64,000 nt of DNA from Streptomyces silvae (GTDB lineage: Bacteria > Actinomycetota > Actinomycetes > Streptomycetales > Streptomycetaceae). Within the stretch, counting starts at the first letter, position 1, and each line of letters starts with the position of its first letter. The position numbers and the translations under genes were made by a program. The DNA is taken from positions 17,934-81,933 of the forward strand of contig NZ_JAERUC010000143.1 of NCBI RefSeq assembly GCF_016745505.1. Direction: 5' to 3'. The notes under the pieces were generated by a model. That model had not been told where the DNA came from, did not search any database, and saw only the letters and a program-made list of their open reading frames with translations. Positions 14,277 through 22,239 of the stretch are shown piece by piece.

Positions 14277-16070
14277 TCAGCGGGTCGCGCGGTTGACCGC
14301 GGAGACGACCGCCTTGAGCGAGGCGCGCGTGGTGTTGGCGTCGATACCGATGCCCCACAGCACCTTGCCGTCGATCGCGCACTCGATGTAGGAGGCGGCC
14401 TGCGCGCTCGCGCCCTCGCTCATCGTGTGCTCGGTGTAGTCCAGCAGACGGGCGTCGATGCCGATGGCCTGCAGCGCCTCGAAGAACGCGGAGATCGGGC
14501 CGTTGCCCGTGCCGGTCAGCACGGTGTCCGCGCCGTCGACGGTGGCCTCGACGGTGATCGTGTCCTGGCCGTCGGAACCGGTCGTCGTCTGGCCGGAACG
14601 GATCTGTACGCGCCCCCAGGCGTTCTCGGGGCTCGGCAGGTACTCGTCCCGGAAGGTCGACCAGATCTGCGTCGGCGTGACCTCGCCGCCCTCGGCGTCG
14701 GTCTTGGCCTGAATGATCCGGGAGAACTCGATCTGCATCCGGCGCGGCAGGTCCAGCTTGTGGTCGTTCTTCAGGACGTACGCGATCCCGCCCTTGCCGG
14801 ACTGCGAGTTGACCCGGATGACCGCCTCGTAGGAGCGGCCGACGTCCTTCGGGTCGATCGGCAGGTACGGCACCGCCCACTCGATGTCGTCGACGGTCTT
14901 GCCCTGGGCCGCCGCGTCCCGCTCCATCGCGTCGAAGCCCTTCTTGATGGCGTCCTGGTGGGAGCCGGAGAAGGCGGTGTAGACCAGGTCGCCCGCGTAG
15001 GGGTGGCGCGGGTGGATCTCCATCTGGTTGCAGTACTCGCTGGTGCGGCGGATCTCGTCGATCTGCGAGAAGTCGATCTGCGGGTCGACGCCCTGCGAGA
15101 AGAGGTTCATGCCCAGGGTGACCAGGTCGACGTTGCCGGTGCGCTCGCCCTGGCCGAACAGGCAGCCCTCGATGCGGTCGGCGCCCGCCATGATCGCCAG
15201 CTCGGCGGCGGCGACGGCGGTGCCCCGGTCGTTGTGCGGGTGGACCGACAGGCAGACGTACTCGCGGCGGCTCAGGTTGCGCGACATCCACTCGAAGCGG
15301 TCCGCGTGGGTGGACGGCGTCGAGCGCTCCACGGTGGCGGGCAGGTTGAGGATGATCTCGCGGCCCTCCTCCGGCTGCCAGACGTCGCAGACGGCCTCGC
15401 AGACCTCCAGGGCGAAGTCCAGCTCGGTGTCGGTGAAGATCTCCGGGCTGTACTGGTAGCCGAAGATCGTCTCGTCGCCCAGGATCTTGTCGGCGTACTC
15501 CATGACCAGGCGGGTGCCGTCCACGGCGATCTGCTTGACCTCCTCCTTCGAGCCGCGGAAGACCACGCGGCGGAAGGTGGGTGCGGTGGCGTTGTACAGG
15601 TGGACGGTGGCGCGGCGCGCTCCGACCAGCGACTCGACGGTGCGCTCGATCAGTTCCTCGCGGGCCTGCGTCAGGACGGAGATCGTCACGTCCTCGGGGA
15701 TCGCGCCCTCTTCGATGATGGAGCGTACGAACGCGAAGTCGGTCTCGCCGGAGGACGGGAAGCCGACCTCGATCTCCTTGTAGCCCATGCGTACGAGCAG
15801 GTCGAACATCTCGCGCTTACGGGCCGGCGACATGGGGTCGATCAGGGCCTGGTTGCCGTCGCGCAGATCGGTGGACAGCCAGCGGGGCGCCACCGTGATG
15901 CGGTTGTCCGGCCAGGTGCGGTCGGCGATGTCCACGGCCTCGTAGCCGCGGTACTTGTGGACCGGCATTCCGGAAGGCTTCTGCAGCTGACGCGCGTTGG
16001 TCACCGGGGTGGGGCCACCGACGGGGGTGTTCACGGCATCGGTGTGCGCGGGGGGATTCACTGCGGTCAT
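14277..16070 (-). CDS. leuA: 2-Isopropylmalate synthase
   Basis: First committed step of leucine synthesis: condenses acetyl-CoA with 2-oxoisovalerate. The 597-residue protein is the long actinobacterial type: TIM barrel with STDLRDGNQALIDPM, GYKEIEVGFPSSG, the metal-binding LSVHPHNDRGT and GCLFGQGERTGNVDL, then a linker and a C-terminal leucine-sensing domain from about residue 470 that gives feedback inhibition. ATG 16070 matches family starts (TAVNPPAHT). A leader peptide with four Leu codons precedes it, so both enzyme and transcript appear leucine-controlled. Confidence 0.96.
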   Translation of the reverse strand: MTAVNPPAHTDAVNTPVGGPTPVTNARQLQKPSGMPVHKYRGYEAVDIADRTWPDNRITVAPRWLSTDLRDGNQALIDPMSPARKREMFDLLVRMGYKEIEVGFPSSGETDFAFVRSIIEEGAIPEDVTISVLTQAREELIERTVESLVGARRATVHLYNATAPTFRRVVFRGSKEEVKQIAVDGTRLVMEYADKILGDETIFGYQYSPEIFTDTELDFALEVCEAVCDVWQPEEGREIILNLPATVERSTPSTHADRFEWMSRNLSRREYVCLSVHPHNDRGTAVAAAELAIMAGADRIEGCLFGQGERTGNVDLVTLGMNLFSQGVDPQIDFSQIDEIRRTSEYCNQMEIHPRHPYAGDLVYTAFSGSHQDAIKKGFDAMERDAAAQGKTVDDIEWAVPYLPIDPKDVGRSYEAVIRVNSQSGKGGIAYVLKNDHKLDLPRRMQIEFSRIIQAKTDAEGGEVTPTQIWSTFRDEYLPSPENAWGRVQIRSGQTTTGSDGQDTITVEATVDGADTVLTGTGNGPISAFFEALQAIGIDARLLDYTEHTMSEGASAQAASYIECAIDGKVLWGIGIDANTTRASLKAVVSAVNRATR

Positions 16071-16113
16071 GGCGTACGGCTCCTCTGAGGTCCAGCAGGG
16101 GCGGCCGACTGTG

Positions 16114-16175
16114 TCGCTGCAACAGCGAACTCCGCGGGGAGGGAGCCGGCCTACGACTACAGGCCCTCGCCGCGG
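16114..16175 (-). promoter_or_regulatory. leuA leader RNA: competing stems
   Basis: TCGCTG/CAGCGA form a small hairpin at 16114-16128. Separately, CCGCGGGGAGGG (16132-16143) and CCCTCGCCGCGG (16164-16175), plus-strand bases, can pair at 11 of 12 positions; the second arm lies inside the leader-peptide frame, so a ribosome on the leader would prevent the pairing. No U-rich tract follows, so the outcome (termination or masking of the leuA start) is unclear. Confidence 0.5.
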
Positions 16176-16204
16176 CAGCTAAGAAGGAGCAGCCCGAAAC
16201 GCAT
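16157..16204 (-). CDS. leuL: leuA leader peptide
   Basis: A 15-codon frame encoding MRFGLLLLSCRGEGL, with four consecutive leucine codons (CTG CTC CTT CTT). This matches the leader peptide known upstream of leuA in streptomycetes. It starts 134 bases before leuA on the same strand. Ribosome stalling at the leucine run when leucyl-tRNA is scarce is the expected sensing step. Confidence 0.85.
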   Translation of the reverse strand: MRFGLLLLSCRGEGL

Positions 16205-16213
16205 GATGCGGCA

Positions 16214-16219
16214 ACACTA
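16214..16219 (-). promoter_or_regulatory. Candidate -10 element of the leuA leader transcript
   Basis: TAGTGT on the minus strand, nine bases before the leader ATG, so the transcript would begin at or beside the leader peptide. No good -35 is visible. Confidence 0.4.
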
Positions 16220-16362
16220 ACCGAGGGGCGCCTGGTGCGTCGGTCCGTATCAGTATGCGGGATCGAGGTCCCGTGAGGACAGAACGGTGATGCATCACTC
16301 TATTTCGTCAATCACGATCGCAACCAGTGACAGCGTGGTGACGGAGTGCCACAGTCATTTGC

Positions 16363-17439
16363 ATGCAGCTTCGACAGAACAGCGAGTTCCAGCCCGTCTT
16401 CTGCACCATCGTGCCGCCCCATGTCCTCGACAAGCTCTCCCGGTCGGACGACCCGCAGCTGGCCGATCCCGCCCGCCGCACCCTGGAGGCCGACGGGGCC
16501 AGGCGCCACCACCGGAGGGTGACCGCGGCGGCCTGGACCCCTCAGGCCGCCCGCACCTCCGACCCGGTCCCCACCAAGCCGCACCGCACCCTGTACGACT
16601 GCCGGCACGGGACGGACCTGCCGGGCGTCAAGGTCCGTGACGAGGGCGAGGAGGCGACCCAGGACGCCAGCGTCAACCGCGCGTACGCGGGACTGGGCGC
16701 CACCTTCGACCTGCTCCTCACGGAGTACGGCCGCAGCTCGATCGACGGCAAGGGGCTGCCGCTGATCGGCTCCGTGCACTACGACGAGAAGTACAACAAC
16801 GCGTTCTTCGACGGCGAGCAGATGGTCTTCGGGGACGGCGACGGGGAGATCTTCCTCGACTTCACGGTCGCCATCGACGTGATCGCCCACGAGCTGGCGC
16901 ACGGCCTCACCCAGTACACGGCCAACCTGGCCTACCAGGGCCAGTCGGGCGCGCTCAACGAGTCCGTGTCGGACGTCTTCGGCTCCCTGGTCAAGCAGTA
17001 CTCGCTGGGCCAGAGCGCGGACCAGGGCGACTGGCTGATCGGCGCCGGGCTGCTCGCCCCCCGGGTCAGCGGCGTCGCGCTGCGCTCGATGAAGGCTCCG
17101 GGCACGGCGTACGACGACGATGTGCTCGGCAAGGACCCGCAGCCGGGGTCCATGGACGACTACGTCGACACGGACGACGACAACGGCGGGGTCCACATCA
17201 ACTCCGGCATCCCCAACCGGGCCTTCTACCTGCTGGCCACGGCCCTCGGCGGCAACGCCTGGGAGCGGGCCGGGCGGATCTGGTTCGACGTGCTGACCGG
17301 CGGCGAGCTGGCCCAGGACGCGTCCTTCACCGACTTCGCCAAGCTCACCGTCGCGGCGGCGCAGCACCGGTTCGGGGAGGGCGACGAGGCCGAGGCGGTG
17401 CTCAAGGCCTGGTCGGAGGTGGGCGTGCCGACCCGCTGA
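16363..17439 (+). CDS. Protealysin-like M4 metalloprotease (cytoplasmic form)
   Basis: A 358-residue thermolysin-family zinc protease. The active site is HELAH (in AIDVIAHELAHGLTQYT) with the third zinc ligand in ALNESVSDVFGSLV and the catalytic histidine in GVHINSGIPNRAFYL. It has the short protealysin-type N-terminal propeptide (FCTIVPPHVLDKL) and no signal peptide, so it should be made and matured inside the cell or leave by a non-Sec route. The next gene encodes a probable inhibitor, the usual genetic partner of protealysins. Promoter not clear. Confidence 0.9.
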   Translation: MQLRQNSEFQPVFCTIVPPHVLDKLSRSDDPQLADPARRTLEADGARRHHRRVTAAAWTPQAARTSDPVPTKPHRTLYDCRHGTDLPGVKVRDEGEEATQDASVNRAYAGLGATFDLLLTEYGRSSIDGKGLPLIGSVHYDEKYNNAFFDGEQMVFGDGDGEIFLDFTVAIDVIAHELAHGLTQYTANLAYQGQSGALNESVSDVFGSLVKQYSLGQSADQGDWLIGAGLLAPRVSGVALRSMKAPGTAYDDDVLGKDPQPGSMDDYVDTDDDNGGVHINSGIPNRAFYLLATALGGNAWERAGRIWFDVLTGGELAQDASFTDFAKLTVAAAQHRFGEGDEAEAVLKAWSEVGVPTR

Positions 17440-17501
17440 CCGGGTAGGTACACGCGGGACCGTCCGAGCGGGGTCAAGGTGTCAGGCAGGAGCCGTTACG
17501 C

Positions 17502-17768
17502 ATGCGCATCCAGGTGAGCCGGACCGGCGGGTTCGCCGGCATCGCACGCCACGGCGAGATCGAGACCTCGGGGCGGCCCGACGCCGCCGACTGGGAGGCC
17601 CTGGCCGAGTCGGCGCTCGCCGCCGGCCGGGGCGGCCCGCCGGCGGGGGTGCCGGACGGCTTCCGCTACCGGATCACGGTGGGCGACCGGACGGTCGACT
17701 GCGCGGATCCCCGGCTGACCGAGGAGCAGCGGACGCTGATCTCCCGGATCCTCAAGGAAGGCGCGTAG
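17502..17768 (+). CDS. Probable protease inhibitor of the emfourin (protealysin inhibitor) type
   Basis: An 88-residue soluble protein beginning MRIQVSRTGGFAGIARHGEI and ending in a charged helix, with YRITVGDRTVDCADPRLTEEQ in the middle. Length, the opening beta strand followed by a GG turn, and the position 62 bases after an M4 protease match emfourin-type inhibitors. AGGAG lies 12 bases before the ATG. Co-expression would keep the protease silent in the cytoplasm; inhibition itself is inferred from the family. Confidence 0.65.
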   Translation: MRIQVSRTGGFAGIARHGEIETSGRPDAADWEALAESALAAGRGGPPAGVPDGFRYRITVGDRTVDCADPRLTEEQRTLISRILKEGA

Positions 17769-17968
17769 GGCCCGCTCCCCGGCCGCTGTCCGGGCCCGGG
17801 ATCCGGTGAGCCCGGGAGGCGGTGAGCCCGGGAGGCCGGCGTCAGAATCCCAGCTTGCGCAGCTGCTTCGGGACCCCTCCTCCACGCCGCACTCGCACCC
17901 CTCGGCCCAGGGGCCTCAGCGGCTTCGCACGGCTGCGTCGGCCTCCGGCCGTCGGTCCGGGGCCGGCG
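17769..17968. other. Intergenic region holding a duplicated era 3' end
   Basis: About 200 bases between the inhibitor gene and era, with no gene. It contains a 16-base tandem duplication (GGTGAGCCCGGGAGGC at 17805-17820 and 17821-17836) and a second copy of the last codons of era (17834-17872). Confidence 0.8.
17834..17872 (-). pseudogene. Displaced copy of the era 3' end
   Basis: These 39 bases match 17961-17999, the true end of era plus its trailer, at 37 of 39 positions. On the minus strand both copies encode PKQLRKLGF and a stop. The copies are 127 bases apart and the DNA between them does not resemble era. This is what is left when something inserts into a gene's 3' end and restores it, or of a local duplication. 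Confidence 0.85.
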
Positions 17969-18934
17969 TCAGAACCCGAGCTTGCGCAGCTGCTTCGGGT
18001 CGCGCTGCCAGTCCTTGGCGACCTTCACGTGCAGGTCCAGGAAGACCGGGGTGCCCAGCAGCGCCTCGATGTGCTTGCGTGACTTGATGCCGACGTCCTT
18101 GAGCCGCTTCCCCTTCGGGCCGATGATGATGCCCTTCTGGCTGGGCCGCTCGATGTAGACGTTCGCGTGGATGTCCAGCAGCGGCTTGTCGGCCGGCCGG
18201 TCCTCGCGGGGCAGCATCTCCTCGACGACGACGGCGATGGAGTGCGGCAGCTCGTCCCGTACGCCCTCCAGCGCGGCCTCACGGATCAGTTCCGCGACCA
18301 TGACCATCTCGGGCTCGTCGGTGAGGTCGCCCTCCGGGTAGAGCGGGGGGCTCTCGGGCAGCAGCGGGGCGATGAGGTCGGCGAGCAGGCTCACCTGCTG
18401 GTCCTTGACCGCCGAGACCGGGATGATCTCCGCCCACTCGAAGCCGAGCTCGTCGGCGAGCGCGGAGACGGCGAGCAGCTGCTCGGCGAGCGCCTTGGAC
18501 TCGACCAGGTCGGTCTTGGTGATGATCGCGATCTTCGGGGTCTTCTTGATCCCGGCGAGTTCCTTGACGATGAACTTGTCGCCGGGGCCGAGCTTCTGGT
18601 CGGCGGGCAGGCAGAAGCCGATGACGTCGACCTCGGCCCAGGTGGTCCGCACGACGTCGTTCAGCCGCTCCCCGAGCAGCGTGCGCGGCTTGTGGAGGCC
18701 GGGCGTGTCCACCAGGATCAGCTGGGCGTCGTCGCGGTGCACGATGCCCCGGACCGTGTGCCGGGTGGTCTGGGGGCGGTTGGAGGTGATCGCCACCTTC
18801 TGACCGACCAGAGCGTTCGTGAGGGTGGACTTGCCCGCGTTGGGGCGGCCCACGAAGCAGGCGAAGCCGGCCCGGTGGGGGGCGGTGTTCTCAGCCTGCT
18901 GCGCAGCAGCTTCTGTGTTCGGTCGAGCGCTCAT
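17969..18934 (-). CDS. era: GTPase Era
   Basis: GTPase that binds the 3' end of 16S rRNA during 30S subunit maturation. The 321-residue protein has G1 GRPNAGKS, switch region TSNRPQTTRHTVRG, G3 DTPGLH, G4 TKTD and a C-terminal KH domain with GIIIGPKGKRLKDVG. ATG 18934 is chosen since a -10-like GAGAAT lies seven bases upstream; a start three codons earlier would overlap that element. The last codons are duplicated downstream. Clustered with a cytidine-deaminase-like gene, as in many actinobacteria. Confidence 0.95.
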   Translation of the reverse strand: MSARPNTEAAAQQAENTAPHRAGFACFVGRPNAGKSTLTNALVGQKVAITSNRPQTTRHTVRGIVHRDDAQLILVDTPGLHKPRTLLGERLNDVVRTTWAEVDVIGFCLPADQKLGPGDKFIVKELAGIKKTPKIAIITKTDLVESKALAEQLLAVSALADELGFEWAEIIPVSAVKDQQVSLLADLIAPLLPESPPLYPEGDLTDEPEMVMVAELIREAALEGVRDELPHSIAVVVEEMLPREDRPADKPLLDIHANVYIERPSQKGIIIGPKGKRLKDVGIKSRKHIEALLGTPVFLDLHVKVAKDWQRDPKQLRKLGF

Positions 18935-18941
18935 GGCGCCC

Positions 18942-18947
18942 ATTCTC
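18942..18947 (-). promoter_or_regulatory. Candidate -10 element of era (leaderless)
   Basis: GAGAAT on the minus strand, seven bases before the ATG at 18934. Confidence 0.4.
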
Positions 18948-18995
18948 CCCGATCCCGGCGGCGCCGTTGCACAGCAGGGCGGGCGGCGCCCGGAA

Positions 18996-19349
18996 TCAGC
19001 CCGCGCTCACCGTGGACCGGAGCGTTCCGTCGGGCCCCGCGAGCAGCACCGGAGTACCGGCCCCGCCCAGGTCACGGACGGCGGCCAGGTCGGCCTCGGC
19101 GAGCGTGGCGGCGTCGGAGACGACCGCCGCGGCCTCCAGGGATGTGGCCCCGCTGGCCACGGCCATCGCGACGGCGGTCTGCAGCGCGCTGAGCTTCAGC
19201 GACTCCAGGGCCACGGTGCCGGCGGCGTACGTACGTCCCGTCTCGTCCCGTACGGCGGCGCCCTCCGGCACCGCGTTACGGGCGCGGACGCTGCGGGCCA
19301 GGGTGACGATCTTGCGGTCCTCGGCGCCGAGGCCGGTGCTGTCGGTCAT
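18996..19349 (-). CDS. Cytidine-deaminase-like protein lacking zinc ligands
   Basis: A 117-residue protein with the size and helix pattern of the small cytidine deaminases and the conserved place upstream of era. Where an active enzyme has CAE after the substrate-binding segment, this one reads VALESLKLSALQTAVAMAVA, and the later PCxxC is absent, so the catalytic zinc cannot be bound in the usual way. It is probably a degenerate, non-catalytic paralogue retained for another purpose. ATG 19349 is preceded by a TATGCT -10 at six bases. Confidence 0.7.
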   Translation of the reverse strand: MTDSTGLGAEDRKIVTLARSVRARNAVPEGAAVRDETGRTYAAGTVALESLKLSALQTAVAMAVASGATSLEAAAVVSDAATLAEADLAAVRDLGGAGTPVLLAGPDGTLRSTVSAG

Positions 19350-19355
19350 GTGCTG

Positions 19356-19361
19356 AGCATA
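19356..19361 (-). promoter_or_regulatory. Candidate -10 element of the deaminase-like gene (leaderless)
   Basis: TATGCT on the minus strand, six bases before the ATG at 19349; fits TANNNT. Confidence 0.45.
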
Positions 19362-19423
19362 CGAAGAGCGCCCGCGCCCGCCCGACGACGGGGTCCGTTC
19401 ACCCGCTCACGAGGGCACCCGGT

Positions 19424-20353
19424 TCAACCCGGGACCGGGACCGGGTACATCGAGCCGCGCCGGCCCTCGGGCGAGTCCAGCCACTGGAGCTTGGCCTCCG
19501 TGCCCGTGTCCGGCAGCGGCGTGTGGAGCACGATCACCAGGTCGGGGCGGGCGGGCACCCGCAGCTGGGTGGACTCCACGTACAGCGTGCCGACGAGCGG
19601 GTGCTGGAGCTCCTTGCTGATCTGGCCGCCCGGGGCCACGTCCCGGCGGTCCCAGAGGGCCGCGAACTCGGGGCTGAGCTCCCTCGCCTCGGCGACCACC
19701 GCCCGGAATCCCTCGTCGTCGGGGTTGTCCGAGCAGGCGGCCCGGAACTGCGCGACGACCTGGCCGGCGATGGTCTCCCAGTGCGTGGACCTGGCCCGGT
19801 ACACCGGGTCGGTGAAGAAGGCGATCATGCAGTTCTGCACGATCCCCGGGCGCATCCCGAGCACCGCCGACGCCGCGTCGTTGTAGAGCACGGTGTTCCA
19901 GTAGCGGTCCATGATGTGGGCCGGGAAGGGCATCCAGGCGTCGATGAGCCTGTTGAGCCCCGCGCACATGTCACGGTGGGCCGGATCGACCTCCAGGGCG
20001 GGCGGGTTGAGTCCGGCCAGGACGTAGAGATGGCGGCGTTCGGCGCTGCTGAGCCGCAGGACGCGGGCCACGGCGTCCAGGACCTGCGGTGACACGGTGA
20101 TGTCGCGTCCCTGCTCCAGCCACTGGTACCAGGAGACGCCCACGCCCGCGAGGACGGCGACCTCCTCGCGGCGCAGGCCCGGCGTGCGCCGGCGCGCCCC
20201 GCCGTCCGGGAGGCCCGCCTCGGCCGGAGTGACCCGGGCCCGGCGGCTCATCAGGAACTCCCGCAGCTCAGCGAGGCGGTGCGACTTGTCGTCGGCGCCG
20301 GCCCGGACCGTGGTGGTCCGGGCCGCGTCGGTGTTCTGGGCCGGTGAAGCCAC
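19424..20353 (-). CDS. Helix-turn-helix (XRE-type) regulator with MmyB-like ligand-binding domain, second copy
   Basis: A 309-residue paralogue of the regulator at 3479-4489: same RRRTPGLRREEVAVLAGVG helix-turn-helix, WYQWLEQGRDITVSPQVLDA and a C-terminal MmyB-like region with PAHIMDRYWNTVLYND. It lacks the octapeptide tail. GTG 20353 has GGGGGAG immediately upstream. Divergent from an MFS gene 100 bases away, so probably that exporter's repressor. The pair interrupts the phoH-ybeY-CBS-era neighbourhood. Confidence 0.85.
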   Translation of the reverse strand: MASPAQNTDAARTTTVRAGADDKSHRLAELREFLMSRRARVTPAEAGLPDGGARRRTPGLRREEVAVLAGVGVSWYQWLEQGRDITVSPQVLDAVARVLRLSSAERRHLYVLAGLNPPALEVDPAHRDMCAGLNRLIDAWMPFPAHIMDRYWNTVLYNDAASAVLGMRPGIVQNCMIAFFTDPVYRARSTHWETIAGQVVAQFRAACSDNPDDEGFRAVVAEARELSPEFAALWDRRDVAPGGQISKELQHPLVGTLYVESTQLRVPARPDLVIVLHTPLPDTGTEAKLQWLDSPEGRRGSMYPVPVPG

Positions 20354-20453
20354 GTACTCCCCCTGGTGTCCGTGTGCGTGCCTGCCTGGTGGTGCGGCCA
20401 ACAGGATAAGTGCCCGCTCCCCAGGGTTGTTCCGGCGCGTCCAGGCTGTGGAC

Positions 20454-21872
20454 ATGGCGATCGAAACCCCAACTCCCACCCCTGTGCCCGCCGGTGTACC
20501 CGGCTCCGTCCCGGCCGCGCCGCCCACGCTCTCCGGGCGGGCCCGGCTGGTGCTCTTCGTGCTGTGCGCCGCCCAGTTCATGGTGGCGCTCGACTTCTCC
20601 GTACTGAATGTGGCCCTCCCGGTCCTCGGCGAGGACCTGGGTCTGAGCCGGTCCGGGCTCCAGTGGGCCGTCACCGCCTTCGCCCTGCCGTCCGGCGGCT
20701 TCCTGCTGCTCTTCGGCCGGATCGCCGATCTCTACGGCAGGCGCAGGCTGTTCCTCACCGGGCTCGTCGTCTTCGGGGCGTCCTCGATGCTGGCGACGCT
20801 GGCCTGGGACCCGGCGTCGTTCCTGGCCGGGCGGGCGCTGCAAGGGCTCGGGGCCGCCGTGATCGTGCCGACCGGGATGTCCCTGCTGACCACCACCTTC
20901 CCGGAGGGACCCCTGCGGGACCGGGCGCTGGGCATCAGCGGGACTCTGCTCTCGCTGGGCTTCACCGTCGGCATGGTGGCGGGCGGCGTCCTCACCGACA
21001 CGCTGGGCTGGCGCTCGACGATGGGGCTGCTGACCGCCGCCGCGGTGCTCGTGTCCGTCCTGGCCCCGAAGCTGCTGGAGGAGTCGCGTACGCCGGAGCG
21101 GCCGAAGCTCGACGTGCCGGGCGCCGTCACCGTCACCACGGGTCTGCTCGCGCTGATCTACTCGCTGTCGACCGCCGCCGAGCGCGGCTTCGGCGGCGCG
21201 GACGTGATGGTCACCCTGGTCCTGGGAGTGGCCCTGCTGGCCGCCTTCGTGGTCGTCGAGTCCCGCTCGGCCGCCCCGCTGGTCTCCCTGCCGATGCTGC
21301 GGCGCCGTACGGTCGCGTTCGGCAACCTGGGCGGTCTGGCCACCTTCTCGATGATGAGCACCATCGTCTTCGTCCTGACCCTCTACCTCCAGGACCTGCT
21401 GCACCTGTCGGCCCTGGGGACGGGGCTCGTCTTCGGGGCCCAGGGCCTGGTCTCGGTGGCTGCCGGGGTGTACGCCGCGAGGCTCGTCGGCCGGATCGGT
21501 GCGCGCCGGACACTGGTCCTGTCACTGATCGGCCAGGGCGTCTTCATCGGGACGCTGCTCGGCCTGGGCGAGGACTCGGGCGTCTGGCTGGCCACCGTCG
21601 CCGTGTCCCTGGCGAGCGCCTGCCACCTGGGCGCCATCATCGCCTACGGGCTGACGGTGACCTCGGGTGTGCCGAACGAGGAGCAGGGCCTGGCGACCGG
21701 CCTGGTCACCACCACCCAGCAGGTGGGCCTCACCATCGGCATCCCGCTGCTGGGGGTGCTCTCCACCACGCAGGGCTCGCTGTACGACGGCGTACGCCTG
21801 GTGGTGGCGGCCGCTGCGGTGATCCTGGTCGCGACGGGCCTCGTGGTGGCGGCCGGCCTGCGGCGGACCTGA
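20454..21872 (+). CDS. MFS drug-resistance transporter (DHA2, 14-helix type), second copy
   Basis: A 472-residue membrane exporter. Motifs: ALDFSVLNVALPVLGEDLG, motif A FGRIADLYGRRRLFLTG, and ARALQGLGAAVIVPTGMSLL-type motif C region. Hydrophobic segments along the whole length fit 14 helices. ATG 20454 follows a weak AGG; an in-frame GTG lies two codons upstream. Divergent from the regulator at 19424-20353. The substrate cannot be read from sequence. Confidence 0.87.
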   Translation: MAIETPTPTPVPAGVPGSVPAAPPTLSGRARLVLFVLCAAQFMVALDFSVLNVALPVLGEDLGLSRSGLQWAVTAFALPSGGFLLLFGRIADLYGRRRLFLTGLVVFGASSMLATLAWDPASFLAGRALQGLGAAVIVPTGMSLLTTTFPEGPLRDRALGISGTLLSLGFTVGMVAGGVLTDTLGWRSTMGLLTAAAVLVSVLAPKLLEESRTPERPKLDVPGAVTVTTGLLALIYSLSTAAERGFGGADVMVTLVLGVALLAAFVVVESRSAAPLVSLPMLRRRTVAFGNLGGLATFSMMSTIVFVLTLYLQDLLHLSALGTGLVFGAQGLVSVAAGVYAARLVGRIGARRTLVLSLIGQGVFIGTLLGLGEDSGVWLATVAVSLASACHLGAIIAYGLTVTSGVPNEEQGLATGLVTTTQQVGLTIGIPLLGVLSTTQGSLYDGVRLVVAAAAVILVATGLVVAAGLRRT

Positions 21873-21885
21873 CGGCGCGGGGCCC

Positions 21886-22239
21886 CTACGGCCGGTCCAG
21901 GCGCAGCCGTTCCGCCTTGGGGAGCCCGGCCACCACCAGGTCGTAGCTGTCCTCCACGAGCTCCCGGACCATCCGGTCCGGGAGCTCGGAGACCGTCACG
22001 GTGTTCCAGTGCCGCTTGTTCAGGTGCCAGCCGGGGACGACGGCCGGGTGCTCCTTGCGGAGCCGCAGCGCCTCGTCCGGATCGCACTTGAGGCTGACCT
22101 TCAGGGGCCGTGCGTCGAGCACGCTCAGCGCGAACATCTTTCCCAGGACCTTGAAGACCGAGGCGTCGGGCCCGAACGGGAACTCCTCCGCGCTCGCGTT
22201 GAACTCCAGACAGAACGCGCGCAGTTCCTGGGGGGTCAT
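21886..22239 (-). CDS. MmcQ/YjbR family protein
   Basis: A 117-residue protein of the CyaY-like-fold MmcQ/YjbR group. Seen motifs: AEEFPFGPDASVFKVLGKMFAL near the start, LKVSLKCDPDEALRLR and the closing HLNKRHWNTV with a C-terminal amphipathic helix. Its ATG overlaps the stop of the CBS-domain gene by four bases (ATGA), so the two are translationally coupled. DNA binding has been proposed for relatives; the role is not established. Confidence 0.85.
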   Translation of the reverse strand: MTPQELRAFCLEFNASAEEFPFGPDASVFKVLGKMFALSVLDARPLKVSLKCDPDEALRLRKEHPAVVPGWHLNKRHWNTVTVSELPDRMVRELVEDSYDLVVAGLPKAERLRLDRP

